A stretch of 64,000 bases of DNA. Source: CBDBJR01 sp965206445. Lineage in GTDB: Bacteria > Pseudomonadota > Gammaproteobacteria > Arenicellales > Poriferihabitantaceae. The position numbers and the translations under genes were made by a program. Every line of letters begins with the position of its first letter. Within the stretch, counting starts at the first letter, position 1. Location of the stretch: the NCBI GenBank assembly GCA_965206445.1, contig CBDBJR010000002.1:558001-622000 (forward strand). Direction: 5' to 3'. Shown here piece by piece: positions 1 to 8,727 of the stretch. The notes beneath the pieces are model-generated. The model was not told where the DNA came from. It was given only the letters and a program-made list of their open reading frames with translations, and ran no database searches.

Positions 1-1503
1 TTCGTTGACAATGCGATGATCGTAGCCGGCCGCTACACCGGCGGCCCGGCCAAGGTCAGCGTCGTCTCGTCGGCTTTTTTCGGCACCATTTCCGGCTCCT
101 CGATTGCCAACACGGTGTCCACCGGCTCGCTGACGATCCCGAATATGAAAAAAATGGGCTACCCCGGCTATTTCGCCGGCGCCGTCGAAGCGGCCGCCAG
201 CGCCGGCGGGCAGATTACGCCGCCGATCATGGGCGCCGCGAGTTTTCTCATGGCCGAGTATCTGGAAGTGCCGTATACCACCATCGTGATTGCCGCCATC
301 GTACCGGCGGCGATGCACTACATCAGCGTCATGTCGATCGTCCACTTCACGGCAAAACGGCTGGGGCTGGCGACCTACAGCAAAGCGCAACTGCCCAATC
401 TGGTCGTCGTCTGGCGTACCGGCTGGTTCACGGTCATCCCGCTGGTGGCGCTGCTGATGGTGCTGTTTTCCGGCTACTCGCCCAACATGGCGGCGTTTAT
501 CGGCATCAGCCTGTGCATCGTCGTCGGCTTCACCTCGCTGCGCCAACCGGCCACGCTGCCGGTGCCGTTCGCGCTGCTGGCGTTTATTTTCTGGAAAGCG
601 TCGCCGTTAAGCGGCGAAGGCTTTTCCCCGCTGATAGCCGGCGTGCTCGCCGCCGGCGTCGTGGTCGGGGTCCTGCACAACGGCGAGCGGCGCCGGTTCA
701 GGCAACTGTTCGACAGCATGCACGTCGGCGTCCAATACGCGCTGGCGGTGGGCGCCGCATCGGCGGCGGTCGGCATTGTCGTCGGCGTCATCAACACCAC
801 CGGGGTCGGGTTCCGGCTGGGGTTTATGGTCACCTCCGGCGCGGCCGACCTGTCCGTCGGCCTGCATGCGCTGATCGGCTGGATTCCGATAGCGGCGTTT
901 TCGCCGGCCTCGCTGCAGCAGTTCTTATCGCTGGTGATGATCGCCATCGCCTGTATTTTGATGGGTGCCGGGCTGCCGACCACCGCGCTGTACATCATGC
1001 TGGTCGCGGTCGCCCAGCCGGCGCTGGCCGATTTGGGCGTGCCGGCGCTGGCAACCCACATGTTTGTGCTGTATTACGGCGTCATTTCCGAGATCACCCC
1101 GCCGGTCTGCGCCTCGGCCTATGCGGCCGCCGGCATCGCCAATGCCAACCCGTTTCGCACCGGCCTGAACGCCTTCACGCTCGGGCTGGGCAAGCTGATG
1201 GTGCCGATGGTGTTTGTCTATGCGCCCACCATCCTGCTGGTCATCCCCGGCTATTTCACGCTGTCCTCCTTCCTGCAAGTGGCGCTCACCTGCGCCATCG
1301 GCGTGTTTGCGATTGCCACCGCGGTGTCGGCGTATTATTTGCAGCCGCTGACCGGCATCTGGCGCTTCGGCATGGCAGTCGGCGGGCTGCTGCTGGTGGC
1401 GCCGGGCACCAACAGCGATCTGCTGGCGCTGGTGATCGTGCTGCCGGTGCTGCTGCAACAATACCGCGCGTTGAAGGCGCAGCCGGCGGTGCGCCCGGCC
1501 TAG
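1..1503 (+). CDS. TRAP transporter large permease, 4TM/12TM fusion type (5' truncated)
   Basis: Integral membrane subunit of a tripartite ATP-independent periplasmic (TRAP) transporter, which imports organic acids or similar solutes using an ion gradient and a periplasmic binding protein. The frame is open from base 1, so the N-terminus lies outside the window; 500 residues are visible. Evidence is the DctM-type signature near the start (SGSSIANTVSTGSLTIPNM), many long hydrophobic segments, and a second conserved stretch (MGAGLPTTALYIMLV) typical of the large subunit. Proteins with this layout usually pair with a TAXI-type binding protein, which would lie upstream and is not visible. The substrate cannot be read from the sequence. 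Confidence 0.9.
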   Translation, partial: FVDNAMIVAGRYTGGPAKVSVVSSAFFGTISGSSIANTVSTGSLTIPNMKKMGYPGYFAGAVEAAASAGGQITPPIMGAASFLMAEYLEVPYTTIVIAAIVPAAMHYISVMSIVHFTAKRLGLATYSKAQLPNLVVVWRTGWFTVIPLVALLMVLFSGYSPNMAAFIGISLCIVVGFTSLRQPATLPVPFALLAFIFWKASPLSGEGFSPLIAGVLAAGVVVGVLHNGERRRFRQLFDSMHVGVQYALAVGAASAAVGIVVGVINTTGVGFRLGFMVTSGAADLSVGLHALIGWIPIAAFSPASLQQFLSLVMIAIACILMGAGLPTTALYIMLVAVAQPALADLGVPALATHMFVLYYGVISEITPPVCASAYAAAGIANANPFRTGLNAFTLGLGKLMVPMVFVYAPTILLVIPGYFTLSSFLQVALTCAIGVFAIATAVSAYYLQPLTGIWRFGMAVGGLLLVAPGTNSDLLALVIVLPVLLQQYRALKAQPAVRPA

Positions 1504-1691
1504 TCGATGCGCCGACCGCCGGCGGTCATCGGCCCGGGCGGCAGTGCAACGCGCATGGATGCGCGCGGTTGGTGGTATACTGATTCGACTGACCGCCCCG
1601 CCCACGCCGGCACCAACCGCCGACCGGCCCCGGCGAATCGACATCGGCCCGCCGGTGGCGCCGGCAGGCGAGTCAATGCCGAGGAAACAGC

Positions 1692-2033
1692 ATGTCGAAA
1701 AAGCGCATCTACAAAATCCGCTTCCACCACCACGGACAATTGTACGAATTGTACGCACGCGAGGTAGCGCAAAGCAGCCTGTACGCATTCATCGAGGTGG
1801 CGGACATCATTTTCGGGGAAAAATCCAAGCTGGTGGTTGACCCGTCCGAAGAGCGCCTCAAGGCCGAGTTCAGCCAGGTCAAGCGCACCCATATCCCGCT
1901 GCACGCAGTTGTGCGCATCGACGAAGTAGAAAAAGAAGGCACCAACAAAATCATCGGCAAAGCCGCCGACAACAGCACCGACAACAACATCACGCCGTTC
2001 CCGCTGCCGCCGCTGCAACCCCGCCGCGACTGA
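1692..2033 (+). CDS. DUF1820 family protein
   Basis: Small cytoplasmic protein of 113 residues whose N-terminal half (starting MSKKRIYKIRFHHHGQLYEL) matches my memory of the DUF1820 family, found mostly in gammaproteobacteria and of unknown function. The start is supported by GAGG upstream of the ATG at 1692. The last 25 residues are polar and proline-rich and look disordered. A possible -10 element (TATACT) lies near 1577, so it may be transcribed alone. The downstream side runs straight into dispersed repeats. Confidence 0.7.
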   Translation: MSKKRIYKIRFHHHGQLYELYAREVAQSSLYAFIEVADIIFGEKSKLVVDPSEERLKAEFSQVKRTHIPLHAVVRIDEVEKEGTNKIIGKAADNSTDNNITPFPLPPLQPRRD

Positions 2034-2376
2034 CCGCCGACCGGAGCGCGGGTTTTCCAACCCGCGAAACACAAGCAAAAACTCTGTGGGTGGATGCAAC
2101 CCCGAAGCGCAACCGGTGGGCCGGTGCCGAGCCATGCCGGTTGTCGCTCAGCGGGGCAGGTGGCGGGCTATTACAGATGTGTGTCTGCCCTCCCCCTCAC
2201 CCAACCCTCTCCCACAGGGAGAGGGCTAAAGCCGACAACCGCCTTCTCCCCCGGAAAGGAGAACGGGTTTTCCAACCCGTTTATTTTAAAAACACGGACA
2301 GGAATGTCCGTGCTCCTGTTCGGGATAACCGGAACCTCCCTCTCCCTCTGGGAGAGGGCCGGGGTGAGGGCCGGCG
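2034..2376. repeat. Intergenic block of three dispersed palindromic repeat types
   Basis: No gene is seen in this stretch. It holds (i) hairpin-forming GCGGGTTTTCCAACCCGC near 2047-2066 and a related double hairpin at about 2255-2320 (AACGGGTTTTCCAACCCGTT, then CACGGACAGGAATGTCCGTG); (ii) a reverse copy of a short element at 2085-2117 that recurs near 56.0, 58.06 and 63.3 kb; and (iii) a longer element from about 2166 with GGGAGAGGG and CCCTCTCCC arms, whose inverted copy is at about 55822-55962. These look like REP or MITE-type extragenic elements. Confidence 0.75.
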
Positions 2377-2870
2377 CTACCCGTCGCCATACAAATACGC
2401 GATCACCTGATCAGCCAGTACATCCGCATCCCCGCCGGCGCTGTTCAGCACAATTTCGGCGTTTTCCGGCGGCTCGTACGCCGAGTCGATGCCGGTAAAG
2501 TTTTTTAGCGCCCCGCTGCGCGCCTGCTTATACAACCCCTTCGGGTCGCGCTGCTCGCACACGGCCAGCGGGGCATCGACAAAAATCTCAACAAACTCAC
2601 CCGGCGCCATCAACGCGCGCGCCATTTGCCGCTCGGCGCGAAACGGAGAAATAAACGCCGCCAATACAATCAGCCCGGCGTCGAGCATCAGCCGGGCGAT
2701 CTCGGCAATGCGGCGGATATTTTCCACCCGGTCGGCGGCGGTAAACCCCAGATCCTTGTTCAACCCATGGCGCAGGTTGTCGCCGTCCAGCAGATAGGTG
2801 TGCTTGCCCAGAGCGTGGAGTTTTTGCTCCAGGCGGTCGGCGGTGGTCGATTTGCCGTCGCCGGACAGAC
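2377..2870 (-). pseudogene. Truncated duplicate of the APS-kinase (CysC) 3' end
   Basis: This is a near-identical copy of the last ~490 bases of the CysN/CysC gene at 3082-4614, offset by 705 bases. It encodes the APS-kinase domain from just before the P-loop to the C-terminus (ends YLYGDG instead of YLYGDR) but has no upstream part and no convincing start codon. The P-loop reads GLSGDGKS rather than GLSGAGKS. The upstream edge falls exactly where the 77-bp repeats begin. The frame is open but probably not expressed as a functional kinase. Confidence 0.8.
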
Positions 2871-3101
2871 CCGGGATAACTGGAACCTCCCTCTCCCTCC
2901 GGGAGAGGGCCGGGGTGAGGGCCGGCGCTACCCGGCACCGGACAGACCCGGGATAACCGGAACCTCCCTCTCCCTCCGGGAGAGGGCCGGGGTGAGGGCC
3001 GCCGCTACCCGTCGCCGGACAGACCCGGGATAACCGGAACCTCCCTCTCCCTCCGGGAGAGGGCCGGGGTGAGGGCCGCCGCTACCGGTCGCCATACAAA
3101 T
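2871..3101. repeat. Three tandem 77-bp repeat units between the two APS-kinase copies
   Basis: Units begin at 2871, 2948 and 3025 with CCGGGATAAC and carry the hairpin CTCCCTCTCCCTCCGGGAG followed by AGGGCCGGGGTGAGGGC. Each unit ends with bases matching the P-loop edge of the APS-kinase gene (CGCCGGACAGAC). A further copy of the core precedes the truncated duplicate at about 2321-2390. The array is the probable product of the recombination that duplicated the kinase end. Confidence 0.85.
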
Positions 3102-4614
3102 ACGCGATCACCTGATCAGCCAGTACATCCGCATCCCCGCCGGCGCTGTTCAGCACAATTTCGGCGTTTTCCGGCGGCTCGTAGGCCGAGTCGATGCCGG
3201 TAAAGTTTTTTAGCGCCCCGCTGCGCGCCTGTTTATACAACCCCTTCGGGTCGCGCTGCTCGCACACGGCCAGCGGGGCATCGACAAAAATCTCAACAAA
3301 CTCACCCGGCGCCATCAACGCGCGCGCCATTTGCCGCTCGGCGCGAAACGGAGAAATAAACGCCGCCAATACAATCAGCCCGGCGTCGAGCATCAGCCTG
3401 GCGATCTCGGCAATGCGGCGGATATTTTCCACCCGGTCGGCGGCGGTAAACCCCAGATCCTTGTTCAACCCATGGCGCACATTGTCGCCGTCCAGCAGAT
3501 AGGTGTGCTTGCCCAGCGCGTGGAGTTTTTGCTCCAGGCGGTCGGCGGTGGTCGATTTGCCGGCGCCGGACAGACCGGTAAACCACAGCACGCAGGGGTT
3601 TTGCCCGTTGGCGCGCGCCCGCGCCGCCTTATCGACCTTCATATCCCGCCAGACGACGTTGCCGGCGCGGCGCAGCGCGAAATCGACCATGCCGACCCCG
3701 ACCGCGGCATGGGTGAATTTGTCGCTGATAACAAACCGCCCGGCGCGGCGGTCGTCGGCGTCCACCGCCCGGTCGAGCGCCAGCTTGCAGTAGCCTATCC
3801 GGTTGGCGTCCAGCGTTTTCACCGCCGCCTTGCCCAGCGTCTCGACCTCGACCCGGTGCACCAGGTCGGTTATCTGCAACTCGACCTGCTGTGTGCCAAA
3901 GCGGGCCGGGTAGCTGCGCTCCGGCAGCAGCGGCGCGTCATCCAGCCACACCACGTGGGCGGCAAAGCGATCGGCGCGCGCGCGCACCGGCGCTGCGGTC
4001 GGCCGGTCGGCGCGCGCGGCCTCTTCCACCAGTACATCCGCCAGCCGCGGGCCGGTGTACCACGCCATCGGCGTGTCAGCGTCAGCATCAGCCGCGTCAG
4101 CAGCGGTCGCGTCAGCAGCGGCAAAACAGGCAACATTGTCCCCGGTGGCCGCACACACCGGTATCGCCCGCACCCGCTCGATGCCGGCGCGCTGCGCGAA
4201 ATCGCGATAATCCGCCACCACGGCGTCAAATACCGCGCGGCTGTAATCCACCCGATCCATCCCGTTCACCGCCAGCAGCCAGCGGCGCACGCCGAGCAGC
4301 GCGGCCGCATAAGTATGCAGGCGCGTCCGTGCCAGCAGGCCGGCGCCGGCGTCCACCACAACCAGCGCCAACCCGGCATCACCGGCGGCCGCGGCCACCA
4401 GCCGCAGATGCCGGTCGTCATCCGGAATATCGACCGCGCCAAACACCCGCCCGGCGAGCGCAAAACACCGATACGAAACCGCCGCCAGCGCGCTGCGCTC
4501 GACCTGCTCCGTCGCCCGGTCGTCGGCCGCGTCAATCAGGCGCGCGAGCAAGGTTGACTTGCCGTGCCCGACCGCCCCGCAGACAATCACCCCGGTTTGC
4601 CGGTGCGCACTCAC
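3082..4614 (-). CDS. CysN-like / APS-kinase (CysC) fusion with degenerate GTPase domain
   Basis: Bifunctional-type protein of 510 residues. The C-terminal domain (P-loop GLSGAGKS at 347-354, then LLDGDNVRHGLNKDLGF) is an adenylylsulfate kinase making PAPS, the sulfate donor. The N-terminal part resembles CysN, the GTPase subunit of ATP sulfurylase: P-loop GAVGHGKS at 13-20 and the VDYS region are present. The G3 motif DTPGH has become DIPDD (about 62-66), NKMD has become NGMD (about 117-120), and the switch segment between P-loop and G3 is shortened, so GTP hydrolysis is doubtful. The start chosen is GTG at 4614, giving a GTGA overlap with the stop of the upstream sulfotransferase; longer readings would run into that gene. 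No cysD is seen. Likely role: supply PAPS to the neighbouring sulfotransferase. Confidence 0.8.
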   Translation of the reverse strand: MSAHRQTGVIVCGAVGHGKSTLLARLIDAADDRATEQVERSALAAVSYRCFALAGRVFGAVDIPDDDRHLRLVAAAAGDAGLALVVVDAGAGLLARTRLHTYAAALLGVRRWLLAVNGMDRVDYSRAVFDAVVADYRDFAQRAGIERVRAIPVCAATGDNVACFAAADATAADAADADADTPMAWYTGPRLADVLVEEAARADRPTAAPVRARADRFAAHVVWLDDAPLLPERSYPARFGTQQVELQITDLVHRVEVETLGKAAVKTLDANRIGYCKLALDRAVDADDRRAGRFVISDKFTHAAVGVGMVDFALRRAGNVVWRDMKVDKAARARANGQNPCVLWFTGLSGAGKSTTADRLEQKLHALGKHTYLLDGDNVRHGLNKDLGFTAADRVENIRRIAEIARLMLDAGLIVLAAFISPFRAERQMARALMAPGEFVEIFVDAPLAVCEQRDPKGLYKQARSGALKNFTGIDSAYEPPENAEIVLNSAGGDADVLADQVIAYLYGDR

Positions 4615-5351
4615 GCGACCACCAGCCGCTGCGCGTACAGATGTTGGTAATGCGGCAGCACCTGCCGATACACCGCCTGCACCCACGGCGGCGCGGCGGC
4701 GATATCGGCATACCGGCGCGGCTGCGGCTTCAGCCCGTCGGAATCCCGCAGGTTGGCATGAAACGAGCCGCCGTCCCACCAGCTCACCGCATCGCGCGCG
4801 CCCGGCTGCCAGCGCATCGCCGCCGGCAGAAACGGAATCCGCACCGCGCGGCACCAGGCGGCGACCACGCGCTGCGGGTCGGCGAGCAAATCGTCGCTGT
4901 CGATCACCGGCGGTGGACGACTGTCGTGCGCCCACAGGCGGTCAAACAACGCCCGCTGCTCGGCAAAGCCGACCTCCTTGATGTGAAAATCCGGCCATCG
5001 AGCAAACATTGACATCAGCGTCCGGGCCGGGTCGCGGATCAGAAAAGAGTGCGTGAACATATTCAGCAAGTCGTCGTCCCACAAGTGATCGATATACAAC
5101 GGAAAGTCTTTCGTGAACACCGCGCCCCGGGCCGCCGCCGCGCGCAGCGTGTCGATAACGCGGTGCAGCGTCAGGCCGGGCGTGCGCAAACTGTCCGCCG
5201 TCACGCGCGGCCACAGCGGCTGCTCGCCCTGATACCAGGCTTCGCCGAACGGCTCGTGAAAGCAGGTCATATCACCGCGCTGGCGCATCATCCATTCAAA
5301 CGCGGTCGAGGTCGAGCGGGGGACGGCCCACAGGGCGAGAATTTTGTTCAT
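4611..5351 (-). CDS. PAPS-dependent sulfotransferase family protein
   Basis: Predicted cytosolic sulfotransferase of 246 residues that would move a sulfuryl group from PAPS to a hydroxyl or amine of a small molecule or glycan. The 5'-phosphosulfate-binding loop is VPRSTST at 10-16, near the N-terminus as usual, and a 3'-phosphate-binding segment (FLIRDPARTLMSM) lies at about residue 103. The gene overlaps the CysN/CysC fusion by 4 bases and follows the racemase-like gene by 30 bases, so the three form one operon in which kinase and transferase are translationally coupled. The acceptor is unknown. CysQ, which clears PAP, is encoded at 55 kb. Confidence 0.85.
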   Translation of the reverse strand: MNKILALWAVPRSTSTAFEWMMRQRGDMTCFHEPFGEAWYQGEQPLWPRVTADSLRTPGLTLHRVIDTLRAAAARGAVFTKDFPLYIDHLWDDDLLNMFTHSFLIRDPARTLMSMFARWPDFHIKEVGFAEQRALFDRLWAHDSRPPPVIDSDDLLADPQRVVAAWCRAVRIPFLPAAMRWQPGARDAVSWWDGGSFHANLRDSDGLKPQPRRYADIAAAPPWVQAVYRQVLPHYQHLYAQRLVVA

Positions 5352-5381
5352 GCCGGCGCCGGCAACGCAAACCGAAAGGCA

Positions 5382-6221
5382 CTACCCCGCCGGCGACAGC
5401 GTCGACAGCAACCGCCCCTGAGCGGTAACCGGCGCCAGCCCCAGGGTTTTGAAAATGCGCCAGTACAGCGCGCTGTCAGAGGCCACAATCGGCTTGCCCA
5501 CCAGCGCCTCCAACTCGACCTCGCAGGCCGACATGCGCCGCGGCAGGCCGTTTGCGGCGCGGAAATTGGGCATCCCGCAGACCGCATAGGCATCCACGTC
5601 GGGGGCCAGCTCGGCCACCCGCTGCATCGAGCGCGCGGCCACGTCGGTGGGGAATATCCAGGTCAAATCGTTGACCTGCTGCTGCGTTGGATACAACCCC
5701 TGGTCAACAAAGTTGCCGTACCACACCAAATCGAAGCCGGCCTGACGGAGAAAACGGGCGATCCCGTCGCGCCAGTCGGGCCAATAATAAACCGCATTCA
5801 GCGCAATCTTTTCCGCGCCCAGCGCGCGCAACCCGTCAACCAGGCACAACCCGGCCATGTGAAACGGCGTCGCGTAGGTATCGCTGATGCGCTCACAAAG
5901 CGCGCGGATCTCGTCCGGCGTCCGGCCACCGGCGTGCACCCAGTTGGTACCGACCTGCGCGCACACATCGGCGCCGTTATTGGCCATGCACTCGACAAAC
6001 TCCTCCAGCAAATCGAAATTCTGCCGCCGCTGTTCGAGCGCGTGCGCATAGCCGGGCAAGTGCAGCATGCGCCCGTGCACCCCGACGGTAGCCGGCGCCA
6101 GGCGCAAAAAATCGCTCGGCGCCGCGTCGAAATCGTGCGGCGGAGCGGTGAACCCCACCTGATGCGGAAACAGCTTGTTAGCCGGGTCGCTCCATCTGGC
6201 CGGTTTGGTATAAGTCTGCAT
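5382..6221 (-). CDS. Asp/Glu racemase / maleate isomerase family protein
   Basis: Cytosolic protein of 279 residues resembling the maleate cis-trans isomerase / arylmalonate decarboxylase branch of the Asp/Glu racemase superfamily. These enzymes act on small dicarboxylates using two cysteines in pseudo-symmetric halves. Candidate cysteines lie in AQVGTNW-type surroundings (NNGADVCAQVG) and in DAYAVCGMPNFRA. I chose ATG 6221; an in-frame GTG at 6257 would add 12 residues without a better ribosome site. It is first in the three-gene sulfation operon, so its product may be the molecule that is sulfated, which is inference only. Confidence 0.7.
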   Translation of the reverse strand: MQTYTKPARWSDPANKLFPHQVGFTAPPHDFDAAPSDFLRLAPATVGVHGRMLHLPGYAHALEQRRQNFDLLEEFVECMANNGADVCAQVGTNWVHAGGRTPDEIRALCERISDTYATPFHMAGLCLVDGLRALGAEKIALNAVYYWPDWRDGIARFLRQAGFDLVWYGNFVDQGLYPTQQQVNDLTWIFPTDVAARSMQRVAELAPDVDAYAVCGMPNFRAANGLPRRMSACEVELEALVGKPIVASDSALYWRIFKTLGLAPVTAQGRLLSTLSPAG

Positions 6222-6344
6222 GTCGATCAGCCCGGTTAGTCGATTGCCATCCCGCACGGTCGGGGCAGCCTGACCGCATATCGTAGCCGATTGCGCGGCC
6301 TGAGAATGAAACGGCGTTGATTATATACCGTACCAACAGTTGAA

Positions 6345-6420
6345 TTGGGACAGGAGCACAGGCATTCCTGCCTGTGTTTATTTATATTTCGCGGGCTGGA
6401 AAGCCCGCGCTCCTTTAGGC
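6345..6420. repeat. Dispersed double-hairpin repeat
   Basis: Contains CACAGGCATTCCTGCCTGTG followed by an AT-rich spacer and GCGGGCTGGAAAGCCCGC, the same architecture as the element at about 2255-2320. It sits between the racemase-like gene and the 3' end of the MFS gene and could also act as a transcription terminator for either. Confidence 0.7.
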
Positions 6421-7614
6421 GGCACTGCGCCGCCGCGCTCGACGATGGGCCGCCAGGCACAGCCCCTGACCGACCGCCAGCAGCACAATCAACACCCACA
6501 GCAGCAGCCGATAGCCGCCCAGACGCCACACCAGCGAGCCGAAATACGGCGCCGCCGCCACGCCCGCCAGATACAGCAGCGCCAATGCTCCGGTTTTGTC
6601 GCCGAAGTTGTCGGCGCCCAGCACATCGCGTGCAATCAACGGGCGAATGATGCTGACCACGCCGTAGCCGCCGCCAAACAGCACCACGAAGCCGAGCAGC
6701 AATGCCGGTCGGTCGGCCGTGGCGGCGGATAGCAGCAGCACCGAGAGGCCGACGACGGCAAAACAGCCGATTGTGATGGCGGCATTGGATACGTATCGCT
6801 CGGCTGCCAGTATGACCAGCCGGCCGACAACCTGCATCGGGCCGATCAGCGACACCGCCAGGATGGCCACCCCGGCGGCAATGCCGCGTTCATCCAGCAG
6901 CGGCAGCAGGTGATGCAGTACCACGCCATGCGACAGCGCCATCATCGCAAAGCTCAGCCCCAGACACCAGAAGACCGCATTCGGCGAAAACACCGGCCAC
7001 AGCCGGCTCCTGCCCGGTTGGCGGCGGTGGGTTTCGGCAGCGTCGCGCTCGGTGCACCGATTGACGCGCCGCGCACCCAGCCACATCAACGGCGCGGCAA
7101 CCAATATCGCCATTGCGGCAAAAATCCGCACCGTGCTGCGCCAGCCGACCGCCTCGACCAGCACGTGGCTGAGCGGGAAGCTGATGCTGCTGGCAAATCC
7201 GGCAATCAGCGTGACCAGGATGATGGCGTGTTTGGCGCGCGCGCCGTGCGCTCGGGTAATCAGCGCAAAACACGGGTCGTACAGGCAGCCGGCCAGCATC
7301 ACGCCGATCACGCCCCATACCGTGTAGAACTGCCACAGCGCCGTCACCTCCGCCAACGCGAGCAGGCACAGGCCGCCGACCACCGTGCTGCCGGTCATCA
7401 ACAGCGGGCCCTGGTGCAGGTCGATCAACCGCCCCGCCAGCGGGGATACCAGCGCCGAGATGAATACGGCGAGTGTGATGGCGCTGGTCAATTCGACCCG
7501 GGACCAGCCGAGGGCGGTTTCCCAATGCAGCAGCAGCGCCGGGAAAAGATAATACAGGCTGGCCCAGGCCAGGGTCTGCGCCACCGCCAGCAGGATAATC
7601 GGCCGGTTGTTCAT
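6415..7614 (-). CDS. MFS transporter
   Basis: Major facilitator superfamily permease of 399 residues with about twelve hydrophobic segments and basic cytoplasmic loops, including LAGRLIDLHQGPLL between TM2 and TM3, a variant of the MFS loop motif. It would exchange or export a small solute; the substrate is not apparent. ATG 7614 is the start. The trhO gene lies 39 bases upstream on the same strand, so the two may be co-transcribed. The last codons run into a dispersed hairpin repeat. Confidence 0.85.
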   Translation of the reverse strand: MNNRPIILLAVAQTLAWASLYYLFPALLLHWETALGWSRVELTSAITLAVFISALVSPLAGRLIDLHQGPLLMTGSTVVGGLCLLALAEVTALWQFYTVWGVIGVMLAGCLYDPCFALITRAHGARAKHAIILVTLIAGFASSISFPLSHVLVEAVGWRSTVRIFAAMAILVAAPLMWLGARRVNRCTERDAAETHRRQPGRSRLWPVFSPNAVFWCLGLSFAMMALSHGVVLHHLLPLLDERGIAAGVAILAVSLIGPMQVVGRLVILAAERYVSNAAITIGCFAVVGLSVLLLSAATADRPALLLGFVVLFGGGYGVVSIIRPLIARDVLGADNFGDKTGALALLYLAGVAAAPYFGSLVWRLGGYRLLLWVLIVLLAVGQGLCLAAHRRARRRSAA

Positions 7615-7653
7615 GCCGGGCCGGGTTTGTATGCCGCGCCGGGCCGCTGCCGC

Positions 7654-8574
7654 TTATGCGCTGATTCGATCAGCGCGCGCACGGGCGCCTTGCCGCTTCG
7701 AGGGTTGCCGACAGTCGGGGCAGACCGGCCCGGTGCCGTCGGGTTCGCCGGGTTGCTGCGGTCGGTTGATGGGCTGTCGGCAGGTGCGGCAGGGCGTGTA
7801 GCTGCCGGCGTTCAATTGCGGCGCGAGGGCGCCCCGATCGTCGAACACAAAACAATCCCCCTGCCAGCGGGATTGCGGCTGCGGCACCGTTGCCAGGTAA
7901 TTGAGGATGCCGCCTTGCAGCTGATACACCTGCTCAAACCCCTGCTGCTTCAGGTAGGCGGCCGACTTTTCGCAGCGAATCCCGCCGGTGCAGAACAGCG
8001 CCACTTGCCGCTGCCGCGACGGGTGCAGATGGTGCGCCACATACGCGGGGAATTGGCGAAAGCGGGTGGTATGCGGATTGACCGCATGGCGGAAGGTGCC
8101 GGCGGCGATCTCATATTCGTTGCGGTTGTCGATCACCAGCACCGCCGGGTCGTCCAGCAGCGCGTTCCAGTCGGCCGGCTCGACATAGCTCCCCGGGGTT
8201 TGCACGGGGTCGATGCCGGCGACGCCCAGCGTGACGATTTCCCGTTTCAGCTTGACTTTGCTGCGCCGAAACGGCGGCGTGTCGGTAAAGGATCGATGAC
8301 AGCGCAGATCTGCCAGCCCGGGTTGTCGGCGCAGCCATTGCAGCAGCCGCTGTAGCGCCCGCCCGTCGCCGGCGACGGTGCCGTTGAGGCCCTCGCAGGC
8401 CAGCAGGATGGTGCCTTTGATGCGGTGCCGCTGCATCAGCGACAGCAGCGGCCGGCGCAGGCAGCGGTAGTGCTCGAGGCGGACGAATTTGTAAAACGCC
8501 AGCACCACCAGACGGTTTGAATCGAGCGCAGGCGCAGGCGCAACGGTAGCGGCCGGTGTGTGGGTTGCGGGCAT
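7654..8574 (-). CDS. trhO: tRNA uridine(34) hydroxylase TrhO (rhodanese family)
   Basis: Protein of 306 residues in the YceA/TrhO family, which uses oxygen to hydroxylate U34 of tRNAs to 5-hydroxyuridine. It has an N-terminal acylphosphatase-like part (KGTILLACEGLNGTVAG), then a rhodanese domain with active-site loop CTGGIRC starting at Cys195, and a C-terminal cysteine-rich tail with CxxC pairs (CRTC, CPDC) that probably binds zinc. I chose ATG 8574; the frame is open another 21 residues upstream to 8637, but those are not family-like. It is followed closely by an MFS gene. Confidence 0.9.
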   Translation of the reverse strand: MPATHTPAATVAPAPALDSNRLVVLAFYKFVRLEHYRCLRRPLLSLMQRHRIKGTILLACEGLNGTVAGDGRALQRLLQWLRRQPGLADLRCHRSFTDTPPFRRSKVKLKREIVTLGVAGIDPVQTPGSYVEPADWNALLDDPAVLVIDNRNEYEIAAGTFRHAVNPHTTRFRQFPAYVAHHLHPSRQRQVALFCTGGIRCEKSAAYLKQQGFEQVYQLQGGILNYLATVPQPQSRWQGDCFVFDDRGALAPQLNAGSYTPCRTCRQPINRPQQPGEPDGTGPVCPDCRQPSKRQGARARADRISA

Positions 8575-8727
8575 GGTCAATTTCCGGTTCGGCACGGATT
8601 CGCCGAGACGAATCCGAGCGCGACAGTGTAGCGCCAAACGCCGCTCCAGGCCAGCGTGATCGCCCGCGGTGAGTGCAGTGCGGCCGGTGCTGGCCGCCGG
8701 CCCGGGGTGGGGGCCGCGCCGCCGGGG

